Assembly: GCF_036924645.1 (NCBI RefSeq)
Contig: NZ_JAZHRX010000001.1
Location: forward strand, 6,475,501 to 6,539,500
Length of the DNA: 64,000 bases
Source: Bradyrhizobium sp. AZCC 2176
GTDB taxonomy: Bacteria; Pseudomonadota; Alphaproteobacteria; Rhizobiales; Xanthobacteraceae
Reading direction: 5' to 3'
This document shows, in pieces, positions 8,800 to 17,962 of this stretch; positions within the stretch are counted from its first letter, which is position 1, and every line of letters starts with the position of its first letter. A program made the translations under genes and the position numbers. The notes under the pieces were generated by a model. It did no database searches. It worked only from the letters and a program-made list of their open reading frames with translations, and was not told the origin of the DNA.

Positions 8800-9769
8800 G
8801 TTAAACCTCCAAGTTGCTCTGTAGGGAAGGTTCCGGATCCGCTGGGTGTAACACCCTAAGGTTGGTTCCCTTGTCCCCTGAAACCCGCTTAGTCGCTTCG
8901 CGCCTTCGGACACTCCCGCATGAACGCGAGGGACTTAAGCGAACCACCTAAAACGGGACGACCTCGGGATGCCCCCCTCCGTCGCGCATTCACAATTACC
9001 GAGGACTTCTCCACACGCAATAAAGGAACCGCTTCGAACGGCCCGACCCCACCCCTTTTCCGAAGGGTGTTGCACAAATAACACGCGATTGTGATCGAAG
9101 TTTTTCTATAAGATACTGTTTCTATTCGATATTTTTGAATAGTTTCAATTGACACGACAATGTCAGAGTGGGCACCGCAACAATCGGCCCGTGCTCGCGA
9201 GCGCGCCTCTCTCGCATCGAATCGAAGACGAGGCTGCCGAATCCGCAGCGGGCGATTACGCACCTATTATAGAGACAAGGGACGAAGCTCCTCGCGTGCG
9301 GGCGCAGGCCGCGAGGCGTGCCTCACCGTCGATGAACGCCCGACCAGGGCAAAAAACCGACGAAAGATGGTGAAAGCTCGATATTCTCGCGATCGAAATG
9401 CACTTTATAGAGTGCGGCAGACCCGGGCGCCGCGTGGCGCGATCTGGAACCGGGATTTGCATGGAATCGAATCGGCCCGCCGGCGATATCGAATCAATTT
9501 CACGCGATTTCGACGCGGCGCGTGAGGCATACACAGCGAAAACGTCCCACAGCGGTCAGGTCTCGCGTCGTGCACGCCCGCGTGCCGATGCAGGCCGGCT
9601 GCGTGTCCCCAAAGACCATGGAGCCCGGAAAGATGCGCCTAACGGCGGGTACGGGAATTCGACCGCTCGCGGGGAACGCGCGCGAAGCGCCGGCGCCTCC
9701 AAATGGTCTCGGCGTAATCTGAATCTGCCGCTTGCGGCTGGCCCGCGCCTCAGGCATATCCGCGTTCAT
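8800..9769. other. Long gene-free region upstream of porin 2
   Basis: About 970 bases between porin 2 and tRNA-Ser hold no convincing gene. The stretch 9070-9165 is markedly AT-rich against the GC-rich background and contains an inverted repeat CTATTC-N9-GAATAG (9122-9142). Read on the minus strand it also holds a TTGAAA hexamer. This is the best place for the porin 2 promoter and regulators, which would give a 5' leader of about 300 bases. Open frames here have arginine-rich, non-native composition. Confidence 0.5.
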
Positions 9770-9863
9770 GGAGCTGTGGCCGAGTGGCTGAAGGCGGCGG
9801 TTTGCTAAACCGTTATAGGGTTGTAAAGCCCTATCGAGGGTTCGAATCCCTCCGGCTCCGCCA
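9770..9863 (+). tRNA. tRNA-Ser (anticodon GCT)
   Basis: The 94-base gene includes the encoded CCA. The acceptor arms GGAGCTG / CGGCTCC pair with one G-U. The anticodon loop TTTGCTAAA gives GCT, reading AGC/AGU serine codons. A long variable arm (ATAGGG...CCCTAT) typical of class II serine tRNAs and a GGTTCGAATCC T-arm are present. Confidence 0.97.
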
Positions 9864-9970
9864 CTCTTTGCCTGTCCAGCCCGGACGGGCTTCGGATGGC
9901 GGGCCACCCGACGGCCGGCCGGCAAGCAAGTATTTGCCCTTGATTCTTCGCTCATATGTAGCGCTGGGCG

Positions 9971-10676
9971 ATGAAGCAACGGCTCGCAGCCTCGAACGGT
10001 ATCCGCGAGGCGTGCCAGCCGCTCCTGCGCTTGCTGCGCCGGCCCTTCGATGAGGTCGACGCCCTGCTCGGTGACACCGTCAGTGAAAGCCTGGCCCAGA
10101 TTGTCACCGGCGTGTTCGATGACGATGACGACGCTCTGTTCGCCTTGATCATCGATCGCTCGATCGACGGATTCATCCGTGACGCGTTGTTCGGCGCGGC
10201 GACAGCGCGATCGGTATCGGGAATTGCTCGTGCGGTTCTATGAGGAGCGCTCGGCCGAAGACGGCGATCAGGCCTGGGCGGACTGGCTGCAAGCAATCGC
10301 CCTGCTGGGCCTGCGCGACCTGGTGCCGCTCGTCGACAATGCCTTTCGCGAAGAGCGCATACCCGAGGAATGGATTGATCGTCGCCAGTTCGATGACGAC
10401 ATTGCCCCCGCCGAATACGCGCCCGATGACATCGATCGATTCACGCAATACAACCTCGGTTACATCGAGGACGTGCTGGTATCGCTGGATTGGACGCGCG
10501 GGACCGAAGACGTCTTCGAAGATGGCGACGAGGAAGCCCCGTGGATCGATTTCGCGCAACCGAGCGAGCCGGTCAGCAACCCCTGGCGTAACGTCGGACG
10601 CAACGATCCATGTCCCAGCGGGAGCGGCAAGAAGTTCAAGAAATGCTGCCTTGCCAGTGGCGGGCCGCCGGTGTGA
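9971..10676 (+). pseudogene. Frameshifted DUF1186 / SEC-C motif protein
   Basis: Two reading frames together encode one DUF1186-like protein. The upstream frame (9971-10243) gives PLLRLLRRPFDEVDALLGD and RSIDGFIRDALFGAATA. The downstream frame (through 10676) continues with YRELLVRFYEERSAEDGDQAW and ends in a SEC-C zinc motif, GRNDPCPSGSGKKFKKCC. The frame changes around 10195-10215, where a few residues of the expected helix also appear to be missing. A stop codon closes the upstream frame at 9959, and the usual N-terminus is not intact, so more than one lesion is likely. It starts about 100 bases after tRNA-Ser. The family role is unknown; SEC-C motifs bind zinc. Confidence 0.75.
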
Positions 10677-10695
10677 CGCCGGGCCGCCCGGAGCA

Positions 10696-10962
10696 TCAAT
10701 GCGCGGTCATCCACGCACGCGCCTCGCGCTGTGCGGTCGCGATTTCGGCATCCGACATCATCGCGGCGACCTCTCGGCGCATGGAGATCGCATCCGCGCG
10801 TCCCTTCAGTGCGGCGAGATTGAACCATTTGTGGGCCGCGACGAGATTGACCACGCCGGAACGACCGCTCGCCCAGTAAAGACCGCGCTCGAACAGCACG
10901 TCCGGGATCGCCGTCGCCTCCACCGGCATTGCCGTGTCCAGATCAATGAGTCCCTGAAACAT
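10696..10962 (-). CDS. Sel1-repeat-like small protein
   Basis: This 88-residue protein contains one Sel1-like helical hairpin: FERGLYWASGRSGVVNLVAAHKWFNLAALKG at about residues 24-54, matching the LG.....G...D...A..W...AA..G pattern. A further helix, MRREVAAMMSDAEIATAQREAR, follows. A GGGGAG ribosome site lies seven bases before ATG. Sel1 repeats mediate protein-protein contacts; no partner is suggested by context. It converges on the DUF1186 pseudogene. I recall similar short proteins in Bradyrhizobium, but no function is known to me. Confidence 0.75.
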   Translation of the reverse strand: MFQGLIDLDTAMPVEATAIPDVLFERGLYWASGRSGVVNLVAAHKWFNLAALKGRADAISMRREVAAMMSDAEIATAQREARAWMTAH

Positions 10963-11831
10963 CTGTAGCTCCCCTTTTTATCATTGCCGCCCTCCCCCGA
11001 GTGCGGCCCCTGTCCACTGTTAAACGCTGCTATTCCCCAACGCCGTTTTCCGGTCTGTTGTTGGGAGGATCATGACCGATCAAATTTGAAGGGCAGTTTA
11101 AGGTTCGCGATGAACGGGATGTAAACGCGTGCATCGGGCGGTCGAACGCGAAATCGCAGAAATGCCTGCGGCACAGCGAGAAGTCACCAATCGTGAAGTT
11201 CGGTTTACCCTGCGGTTTCGCAGAACGATAACCATTGCCGCAAGGCCGGTGTCATCATCATCCGTCACCGGGCAGGCCGCAACATGCCGCACCATGACGG
11301 TTCCGGCAGATGATCGGGCCCCCAGCAGCTTCTGCAGCCATTCGGGAAGTTCACGGCGCGCCGGATCCCGAATTTGCGAGCGATGACGCGCCTGGAGCAA
11401 CCGGCGGACGCGGAACAACCGACGCCGGCGAACGATCATTATGAAATGAGGAAGGACTTCAGCGCCGGACGCCTGGTGCGTGGGCTATCGGAGCGCTCCG
11501 GCTAATGCGGGCGTTCCGGGGAACGAGGCGTTCCAGGGAACGAGGGCGTCGGCGAACACGTCAGGACCAGATTTCATGCCGGGCTTTGGCCCGGGTGAAA
11601 TTGCGGGCTTAAGGATACCCGCACCGAACGAAGAAAAACCTGTTTCTTCTGCCGGACCGGTTTTGAAAGAGCGAACCTCTTTGGAAAGAACGCTCTTCCG
11701 AAATACGATCCAGCCGTTGACCTGATGTCTCGCCGACACCCTCTTTTCGTCGACCAGAGCCTTCAGACTTTTATCCGGGGCTCTAATGACGTGCCGGCAT
11801 CAAGCCGCCGGCAATTCTTGGAGAAGCGAAG
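10963..11831. other. Gene-free region
   Basis: About 870 bases carry no gene I can support. The open frames (for example 11098-11439 minus and 11485-11739 minus) lack ribosome sites and recognisable domains. The segment 11495-11560 has short direct repeats of a GGGAACGAGG / CCAGGGAACGAGG type. Nothing else stands out. Confidence 0.4.
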
Positions 11832-11924
11832 TTACTTCTTCTTCTTGGCGACCTTGCGGGTCTTCTTCGCAGTCTTCTTCACTGCGCTCTTCGCCTTCTT
11901 TGCCTTCTTAGCTTTCTTGGCCAT
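11832..11924 (-). CDS. 30-residue lysine/alanine-rich histone H1-like peptide
   Basis: ATG at 11924, behind a GGAGGGCAAC ribosome site, opens a 30-codon frame ending TAA. The product begins MAKKAKKAKKAKSAVKKTAKKT and is about half lysine, with no acidic residue. The composition matches the AKKA-type tails of bacterial histone H1-like and alphaproteobacterial HU proteins, so it probably binds nucleic acid or polyphosphate electrostatically. It is a free-standing gene with more than 500 bases of non-coding sequence upstream, so it is not the tail of a larger protein. The strong ribosome site supports translation; the function is inference. Confidence 0.7.
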   Translation of the reverse strand: MAKKAKKAKKAKSAVKKTAKKTRKVAKKKK

Positions 11925-12488
11925 GTTGCCCTCCTAATGTAGTGAGATGGCTTAATCGCTGCGTGCACTCGGGAATCGAGATGCACTACATCCCGAATAC
12001 ACCAACACATTCAAAAAAACAGCGTCCCGCTTAAGGAAGTGTTGACGCAGCGATGTGAGAGCGCGCGAAGCACTTCGTTCGATGGCACAACGACAAGCGC
12101 GCGCGTCGATGCAAAAAGTGCAACAACGACCGACATCGGCATTTGTCAATATTGAAGGAAGCGCCTGTGCTGCAGCCGTTTCTTGAATTCGTGCAAACGA
12201 CGATCAACGTGCGCTCGGTGTCACCGCGACTCATTGCTGCCGTCAAAAAGTCCTGCGCACGGACTCTGAGTCGCGAATTTTGGCAATAAAAAAATTTTCG
12301 TGGTCACAGCGTTGGCGTCTCGTCGGCGCTCGCCAAAACCGGTTCTCCGGGCGAATCGCGGCCGACCGATTCGCGTCCGCGCTTTCATGCTCATGGTAAA
12401 TTTCGGATCGCAACGAACGATCGATGCACGATCGCGCGCGTCTTGCGTGGCGTCATCGACGACGAGAGTCGTCCCGTTACGGGACGCT
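11925..12488. other. Gene-free region upstream of the lysine-rich peptide
   Basis: These 560 bases lie between the lysine-rich peptide and the end of gatB. The stretch 12280-12300 is AT-rich (ATAAAAAAATTTT), as is 11995-12030. Open frames on both strands are short and lack ribosome sites. This interval should contain the promoter of the peptide gene and the end of the gat transcript, but I could not place a clear terminator. Confidence 0.35.
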
Positions 12489-13973
12489 TCAGATGCCGAG
12501 CTTCGCCTTCAGGAGGTCGTTCACCGCCTGCGGATTGGCCTTGCCGCCGGACTGCTTCATCACCTGGCCGACGAACCAGCCGGCGAGTTGCGGCTTGGCT
12601 TTCGCCTGCGCGACCTTGTCCGGATTGGCCGCGATGATGTCGTCGACGACCTTCTCGATCGCGCCCAAATCCGTGACCTGCTTCATGCCGCGCGTTTCGA
12701 CCAGTTCGCGCGGGTCGCCGCCCTCCGTCCAGACGATCTCGAACAGGTCCTTTGCGATCTTGCCGGAGATGGTGCCCTCGCCGATCAGATCGACGATCGC
12801 GGCAAGCTGCGCCGCCGACACCGGCGAGTCCGAAATTCCACGGCCTTGCTTGTTGAGACGGCCGAACAGCTCGTTGATTACCCAGTTGGCCGCAAGCTTG
12901 CCGTCGCGCGCCTTGTCGGCAAGGCCTGCGAGCACGGTTTCGTAGAAGACCGCGCTCTCGCGCTCAGCTACCAGCACGCTGGCATCGTAGGGCGAAAGGC
13001 CAAGGCTCTCGATGAAGCGCGCCTTCTTCTGGTCCGGCAATTCCGGCAGTTTCGCCTTCAGCCCATCGACATAGTCTTGCGTGAACTCAAGCGGCAGCAG
13101 GTCGGGATCAGGGAAATAGCGATAGTCGTGCGCCTCCTCCTTGGAGCGCATCGAGCGCGTCTCGCCCTTGTTGGGGTCGAACAGGCGTGTCTCCTGGTCG
13201 ATCGTGCCGCCATCCTCGATGATCTCGATCTGGCGCCGCGCCTCATACTCGATCGCCTGGCCGATGAAGTTGATCGAGTTCATGTTCTTGATTTCGCAGC
13301 GGGTGCCGAGCGGCCCGCCCGGCTTGCGCACCGAAACGTTCACATCGGCGCGCAGTGAGCCCTTCTCCATGTCGCCGTCGCAGGTACCGAGATAACGCAG
13401 GATCGAGCGCAGCTTGGTCACATAGGTCTTGGCCTGCTCGGCGTCGCGGATATCGGGTTTTGACACGATCTCCATCAGCGCCACGCCGCACCGGTTGAGG
13501 TCGACATAGGACATGGTCGGCGACTGGTCGTGCAGCAACTTTCCGGCGTCCTGCTCCAGATGCAGCCGCTCGATCCCGATCGTCGCGGTCTTGCCGCCGT
13601 CCAGTTCGACCACGACCTCGCCCTCGCCGACGATCGGCGACTTGTACTGGCTGATCTGGTAGCCCTGCGGCGAATCCGCATAAAAATAGTTCTTGCGGTC
13701 GAACACCGAGCGCAGGTTGATCTGCGCATTGAGACCAAGACCGGTGCGGACCGCCTGCCTGACGCATTCCTCGTTGATGACGGGCAGCATGCCCGGCATC
13801 GCGGCATCGACCAGCGAGACATGGCTGTTCGGCTGGCCGCCGAATTCGGTCGAGGCGCCGGAGAACAGCTTTGACTTCGAGGTGACCTGGGCGTGCACCT
13901 CCATCCCGATCACGACTTCCCAGTCGCCGGTCTGGCCCTTGATCAGTTTTCCCTGTCTCACTGACGCGCTCAT
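12489..13973 (-). CDS. gatB: Asp-tRNA(Asn)/Glu-tRNA(Gln) amidotransferase subunit B
   Basis: GatB binds mischarged Glu-tRNA(Gln) or Asp-tRNA(Asn) and holds the kinase/transamidase site that makes Gln- or Asn-tRNA with ammonia from GatA. The 494-residue product starts at ATG 13973. It shows the family N-terminus [13 protein letters not shown], the [17 protein letters not shown] block and the C-terminal YqeY-like helical tail. Its start overlaps the stop of the preceding small gene as ATGA. An in-frame extension to 14015 is not needed. All expected segments are present. Confidence 0.97.
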   Translation of the reverse strand: MSASVRQGKLIKGQTGDWEVVIGMEVHAQVTSKSKLFSGASTEFGGQPNSHVSLVDAAMPGMLPVINEECVRQAVRTGLGLNAQINLRSVFDRKNYFYADSPQGYQISQYKSPIVGEGEVVVELDGGKTATIGIERLHLEQDAGKLLHDQSPTMSYVDLNRCGVALMEIVSKPDIRDAEQAKTYVTKLRSILRYLGTCDGDMEKGSLRADVNVSVRKPGGPLGTRCEIKNMNSINFIGQAIEYEARRQIEIIEDGGTIDQETRLFDPNKGETRSMRSKEEAHDYRYFPDPDLLPLEFTQDYVDGLKAKLPELPDQKKARFIESLGLSPYDASVLVAERESAVFYETVLAGLADKARDGKLAANWVINELFGRLNKQGRGISDSPVSAAQLAAIVDLIGEGTISGKIAKDLFEIVWTEGGDPRELVETRGMKQVTDLGAIEKVVDDIIAANPDKVAQAKAKPQLAGWFVGQVMKQSGGKANPQAVNDLLKAKLGI

Positions 13974-14263
13974 GCTTTTCCACTCCCGAGCAGCGCGGAT
14001 ACGATCCGCTCCCATTCGGCTTCAAGAGAATCCTTCGCGACCGGCCGGCCGGCCCGCCGGTACCAGTAGCCGGCATTGCCGAGATCGCCTTCGACGCGAT
14101 GCAGATAGGCGTGCACCCAGGCGGCCTCGGCGCTGCCTTCGTCCTGCACGATCTTGTGCGCCCGATCCCAGTCGCCCTTGGCGGCCCACCACAATGCAGC
14201 CAGCGGCGGTTCCAGGTCAGGTGCCGGCGCAGTGTCCGCGAGTGTGGCGCGGAAATCCGCCAT
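13970..14263 (-). CDS. Conserved small protein between gatA and gatB
   Basis: This 97-residue protein ([13 protein letters not shown]...) contains [22 protein letters not shown] and [26 protein letters not shown], a TPR-like helical pattern that I have seen in uncharacterised rhizobial proteins. It starts two bases before the gatA stop ends on this strand and its own stop overlaps gatB as ATGA, so it is translationally embedded in the gat operon. In-frame GTG codons at 14275 and 14272 are alternative starts. No enzymatic motif is visible. The operon position suggests, but does not show, a link to amidotransferase or tRNA charging. Confidence 0.8.
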   Translation of the reverse strand: MADFRATLADTAPAPDLEPPLAALWWAAKGDWDRAHKIVQDEGSAEAAWVHAYLHRVEGDLGNAGYWYRRAGRPVAKDSLEAEWERIVSALLGSGKA

Positions 14264-14265
14264 CG

Positions 14266-15741
14266 CTACCACCACCTCTGCGGCGTGAAGCGGCCAGCCG
14301 CCTGCTCCACGATATCGCCGAGCGAGAACAGCGTCGCCTCGTCGAACGGGCGGCCGATCAGTTGCAGGCCAAGCGGCAGGCCTTGCGCGTCCTTGCCGGC
14401 AGGCACCGCAATGCCCGGAAGTCCCGCCATGTTCACCGTGACCGTGAAGATGTCGTTGAGATACATCTCGACCGGATCGGCGCCGCCCTTCTCGCCAACG
14501 CCGAAGGCGGCCGACGGCGTCGCCGGTGTCAGGATCGCGCTGACGCCCTTGGCAAAACAGTCCTCAAAATCCTTCTTGATCAGCGTGCGGACTTTTTGCG
14601 CGCGCAGGTAATACGCGTCGTAGTAACCGGCCGAGAGCACATAGGTGCCGATCATGACGCGGCGGCGCACTTCATCGCCAAAGCCTTCGGCGCGGGTGTT
14701 CTCATACAATTCGCCGATCGAACGGCCCGGCACCCGCAGGCCGTAGCGCACGCCGTCGTAGCGCGCGAGGTTGGAGGAGGCTTCCGCCGGCGCCACGATG
14801 TAATAGGCCGGCAGCGCGTATTTGGTGTGCGGCAGCGATACCTCGACCAGTTCGGCGCCGGCCGCCTTCAGCCACGCCGCGCCTTCGCTCCAGAGCTTTT
14901 CGATTTCCGCCGGCATGCCGTCGAGGCGGTACTCCTTCGGGATACCGATCTTCATGCCCCTGACGGATTTTCCGATCGCGGCCTCGTAGTCCGGCACCGC
15001 GCGATCGACTGATGTAGTGTCCTTCGGATCGTGGCCTGCCATCGAGCGCATCAGGATCGCGGAATCGCGCACCGTGCGCGCGATCGGGCCTGCCTGGTCC
15101 AGCGAGGAGGCGAACGCCACGATGCCCCAGCGCGAGCAGCGGCCATAGGTCGGCTTGACGCCCACCGTCGCGGTGAAGGCGGCGGGCTGGCGGATCGAGC
15201 CACCGGTGTCGGTCGCGGTTGCGCCCATGCAGAGCAGCGCCGCCACGGCGGATGCCGATCCGCCGGAAGAGCCGCCCGGCACCAGCGAAGTGTTGGAACC
15301 TTCGCGCCGCCACGGATTGACGACCGGGCCGAAGCACGAGGTCTCGTTCGACGAGCCCATCGCGAACTCATCGTTGTTGAGCTTTCCGAGCATCACGGCG
15401 CCGTCGCGCCAGAGCTGCGAAGTCACGGTGGATTCGTAAGGCGGCACGAAATTGCCAAGGATCTTTGAGCACGCCGTGGTGCGCACGTCCTTGGTCGCGA
15501 ACAGGTCCTTGATCCCAAGCGGAATGCCCGCCAGCGGACCGCCCTCGCCCTTGGCGATTTTGGCGTCGATCGCGCGCGCCATGGCACGCGCCTGGTCCGG
15601 CGTTTCCAGCACGAAAGCGTTGAGCGAACGCGCCGCTTCGATCGCGGCGAGATGCGCGTCCGTCAGTTCAAGCGAGGTGAAAGACTTGTTCGCGAGGCCG
15701 GCTTTGGCCTCGGCGATCGTCATCGATGTCAGGTCGGTCAT
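14266..15741 (-). CDS. gatA: Asp-tRNA(Asn)/Glu-tRNA(Gln) amidotransferase subunit A
   Basis: GatA is the glutaminase subunit: it hydrolyses glutamine and channels ammonia to GatB. The 491-residue amidase-signature protein has the Ser-cisSer-Lys triad: Lys in [12 protein letters not shown] (about residue 78) and the serines in [16 protein letters not shown] (about residues 150-165). The [15 protein letters not shown] motif appears as [13 protein letters not shown]. The start ATG overlaps the stop of the preceding small gene (ATGA). Operon order is gatC, small gene, gatA, small gene, gatB. Confidence 0.97.
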   Translation of the reverse strand: MTDLTSMTIAEAKAGLANKSFTSLELTDAHLAAIEAARSLNAFVLETPDQARAMARAIDAKIAKGEGGPLAGIPLGIKDLFATKDVRTTACSKILGNFVPPYESTVTSQLWRDGAVMLGKLNNDEFAMGSSNETSCFGPVVNPWRREGSNTSLVPGGSSGGSASAVAALLCMGATATDTGGSIRQPAAFTATVGVKPTYGRCSRWGIVAFASSLDQAGPIARTVRDSAILMRSMAGHDPKDTTSVDRAVPDYEAAIGKSVRGMKIGIPKEYRLDGMPAEIEKLWSEGAAWLKAAGAELVEVSLPHTKYALPAYYIVAPAEASSNLARYDGVRYGLRVPGRSIGELYENTRAEGFGDEVRRRVMIGTYVLSAGYYDAYYLRAQKVRTLIKKDFEDCFAKGVSAILTPATPSAAFGVGEKGGADPVEMYLNDIFTVTVNMAGLPGIAVPAGKDAQGLPLGLQLIGRPFDEATLFSLGDIVEQAAGRFTPQRWW

Positions 15742-15944
15742 TTATTGATCGGGCTGCAGAAGAACGGAGAAAGCGTCTTGTCGTTGGCAGGGTCGTTGGC
15801 GCGGGCCTTGTCGGCGGCCTCGAGCTGATCGAGAACGGCGTCCATCGCCTTATCGGGATCGGCGGCCTTGCCCTGCCGCGCCATCGCGTCGAGATAGTTC
15901 ATGTAGGCCTGATAGGCCTTTTCATCGTCGCAGAGCAGACACAT
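15738..15944 (-). CDS. Conserved small CxxC protein between gatC and gatA
   Basis: The 68-residue product starts [21 protein letters not shown] and is acidic. It has a CxxC pair at residues 2 and 5 and a further Cys near the C-terminus, a possible metal or redox site. ATG at 15944 follows a GGAAG sequence; an upstream in-frame TTG at 15962 is possible. Its stop overlaps the gatA start as ATGA, and it begins 24 bases after gatC ends. I do not recognise a named family. The tight embedding in the gat operon implies co-expression. Confidence 0.75.
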   Translation of the reverse strand: MCLLCDDEKAYQAYMNYLDAMARQGKAADPDKAMDAVLDQLEAADKARANDPANDKTLSPFFCSPINK

Positions 15945-15968
15945 CCGACTTCCGACCTTCAAGTAGAG

Positions 15969-16256
15969 TTATTCCACCACCTTCGGCACCAGGAAGAAAT
16001 GATTTTGCGTTTCCGGCGCGTTCCTGACGATGTCGTCAGGGATCTCGCCGTCATTGACCACGTCGGCACGCTTCTTCATTTCCATCGGGGTTACCGAGGT
16101 CATCGGTTCGACGCCGTCGACGTTCACCTCCGAAAGTTGCTCCACGAAAGCCAGCATGGCGTTCAACTCGCCCTGCAGATGGGGAACCTCGGCCTCGGTG
16201 ACCGCAATTCGCGCCAGATGCGCTATGCGGCGAACGGTGGCAGCATCAACGGACAT
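15969..16256 (-). CDS. gatC: Asp-tRNA(Asn)/Glu-tRNA(Gln) amidotransferase subunit C
   Basis: GatC is the small belt subunit that stabilises the GatA-GatB complex. The 95-residue protein ([19 protein letters not shown]...) has the family's N-terminal two-helix segment, the [13 protein letters not shown] central motif and the [18 protein letters not shown]-terminus. ATG at 16256 fits the family start; the longer frame to 16286 adds an unrelated arginine-rich leader. It is the first gene of the five-gene gat operon. Confidence 0.96.
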   Translation of the reverse strand: MSVDAATVRRIAHLARIAVTEAEVPHLQGELNAMLAFVEQLSEVNVDGVEPMTSVTPMEMKKRADVVNDGEIPDDIVRNAPETQNHFFLVPKVVE

Positions 16257-16524
16257 AAATATAGGCCTCAAACGGAGAATTCGCATCTGCCGTATAGCAG
16301 AGACCGCTTTTGCGCCGCAACAGCAGGGAACAGGCGGAGCCGGCCTAGGGACGCCGAATACCCACCTTTGGAGTCAGAAGTCGACCCACCCCGACGCACG
16401 AGATTTTGAGCGTCAGCGCCCATTTCCCTCGCAAAAGCGCCTGACGAAACCATTTCGCCGCCTTACGTAGTCGTCCTGAAACAGTCGGGGAATGTAGTCG
16501 CGGCCAGGACATTGGAGGCCGTGT

Positions 16525-16635
16525 ATGTCGACCATCGAAAATGACAGCGCCGGATCGGAAAGCTGGGATCCTGTTTTCTGGTCCATCGGGACCGTACTCG
16601 GCGTCGCGATCATCTACCTCGCCTGCTTAACCTGA
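16525..16635 (+). CDS. 36-residue single-span membrane peptide
   Basis: ATG at 16525 follows GGAGG by seven bases. The product begins MSTIENDSAGSESWDPVFWS and continues into a hydrophobic segment (IGTVLGVAIIYLACL) long enough for one membrane span. It lies 17 bases before a second short gene on the same strand, so the two may be co-transcribed. No family is recognised. The good ribosome site and the coherent membrane helix are the support. Confidence 0.6.
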   Translation: MSTIENDSAGSESWDPVFWSIGTVLGVAIIYLACLT

Positions 16636-16652
16636 CCACGGGAGAGAGAGCC

Positions 16653-16817
16653 ATGTCCCAGGCTAAAATCCTGCAGGAAAAGGCGGAAATGTTTGAGCGC
16701 CGCGCGGAAAGCGCGACCGATCCGATCTCAAAGCAGCATTACAAGGAAATGGCGGCGCATTACCGGTCGCTGGCGGCCGAGCATCTTGAGGTCCACCGCG
16801 ACGAACCGGCACACTAG
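16653..16817 (+). CDS. 54-residue helical hypothetical protein
   Basis: ATG at 16653 follows GGAGAGAGAG. The product (MSQAKILQEKAEMFERRAES...) is strongly helical and charged, with a YKEMAAHYRSLAAEHLE second helix, and would form a helical hairpin. The spacing of Tyr, His and Glu in the second helix resembles small proteins I recall from Bradyrhizobium, with no known function. It lies directly downstream of the 36-residue membrane peptide and converges on a nitronate-monooxygenase-like gene. Confidence 0.65.
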   Translation: MSQAKILQEKAEMFERRAESATDPISKQHYKEMAAHYRSLAAEHLEVHRDEPAH

Positions 16818-16847
16818 GACAGCACAAAACCCGCTCCAAACCGCCAG

Positions 16848-17924
16848 CTAGCCGCTCAACGCGCTGAGCCGCGCCAGCGCAGCGCCTGCGAGCGCACGCG
16901 TCAACTCGGCCGCCGGCATCTCGCGGCCCATCCGCACCGCCTGCCCGGCCCAGAGATTGGTGAAATCGACGTTGCCGAGCTTTTCGGCCGCCGCCTTGAG
17001 CGGCCCGAGCGCGGTGGCGGCGTGCGGGAATGCCGGCGCATCCGGCGAGATCGGGCCGACCTCGCGCATGACGCGGTTGGCGACGCCGCGCGCAGGCCGT
17101 CCGGTCATGACATTGGTGATGACGGTGGAATCGTCGTGGGCCTGGGCCAGCGCGATGCGCGCAGGTCCGATCACTCTGGATTCCGGGCAGCGCAGATAGG
17201 CGCTGCCGATCTGCACGCCGGAGGCGCCGAGCGCAAATGCCGCCGCGATGCCGCGCCCGTCGGCGATACCGCCGGCCGCGATCACCGGCACCTTCACCGC
17301 ATCGACCACCTGCGGCACCAGCGCAAAGGTGCCGGGCTGCTGGGCGATATTGTCGGTCAGGAACATGCCGCGATGGCCGCCCGCTTCGGCGCCTTGCGCG
17401 ATGATGACGTCGGCGCCGTTCTCTTCCAGCCAGATCGCTTCCTTCACGATCGTTGCCGACGACATCACGATGGCACCAGTCGCCTTGACGCGCTTGAGGA
17501 GCGCCGGATCCGGCAGACCGAAATGGAAGCTCACCACTTCCGGCTTCAGTTCCTCGACGACAGCGCACATCGCATCATCGAACGGCGCACGGTTGGCGGC
17601 GCTGATGGGCGCGGCAGGATCGATGCCCAATTCCTTGTAGTAAGAGCCAAGCCTGGCCTTCCAGCCGGCTTCGCGCGCGGGATCGGCATCGACCGGCGCG
17701 TGGCAGAAGAAGTTCATGTTGAGCGGTGCCGAGACGCGCTGGCGGATGATGTTGACCTGCTCACGCGCCTTGTCGGCCGAGATCATCGCACACGGCAGCG
17801 AGCCGAGCGCCCCACCCTGCGCTGCCGCGATCACCAGTTCGGCATCCACGACGCCGGCCATCGGCGCCAGCACGATCGGAAATTCGGTCTTGAAGAGGTC
17901 GATGATCCGGCGGTCTGGCCACAT
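16848..17924 (-). CDS. NAD(P)H-dependent flavin oxidoreductase / nitronate monooxygenase family, copy 1
   Basis: This FMN-dependent TIM-barrel protein (358 residues) belongs to the NMO/FabK-like group. The N-terminus FPIVLAPMAGVVDAELVIAAAQGGALG binds flavin phosphate in this family. VIIAQGAEAGGHRGMF (around residue 180) contains the AGGH catalytic-histidine motif, and VPVIAAGGIADGRGIAAAFALGA the second phosphate loop. Such enzymes oxidise alkyl nitronates or reduce quinones; the substrate cannot be told. It lies 38 bases downstream of a paralogue on the same strand, forming a pair divergent from a LysR regulator. Confidence 0.88.
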   Translation of the reverse strand: MWPDRRIIDLFKTEFPIVLAPMAGVVDAELVIAAAQGGALGSLPCAMISADKAREQVNIIRQRVSAPLNMNFFCHAPVDADPAREAGWKARLGSYYKELGIDPAAPISAANRAPFDDAMCAVVEELKPEVVSFHFGLPDPALLKRVKATGAIVMSSATIVKEAIWLEENGADVIIAQGAEAGGHRGMFLTDNIAQQPGTFALVPQVVDAVKVPVIAAGGIADGRGIAAAFALGASGVQIGSAYLRCPESRVIGPARIALAQAHDDSTVITNVMTGRPARGVANRVMREVGPISPDAPAFPHAATALGPLKAAAEKLGNVDFTNLWAGQAVRMGREMPAAELTRALAGAALARLSALSG

Positions 17925-17962
17925 GGTTCTGCTCGCTTGAATGAATTGAAGAGACGTAAGGA

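Noticed and set aside
8889..9263. 124-residue minus frame upstream of porin 2
   Set aside because: Crosses an AT-rich regulatory zone, has no ribosome site and no domain.
9500..9979. 159-residue minus-strand frame containing GGAGGIRTLDRALQ
   Set aside because: That peptide is the antisense translation of the tRNA-Ser gene (9770-9863), a well-known annotation artefact.
11098..11739. Several frames in the gap between the Sel1-like gene and the lysine-rich peptide
   Set aside because: Arg/Ser-rich or low-complexity composition, no ribosome site, overlapping frames on both strands equally open.
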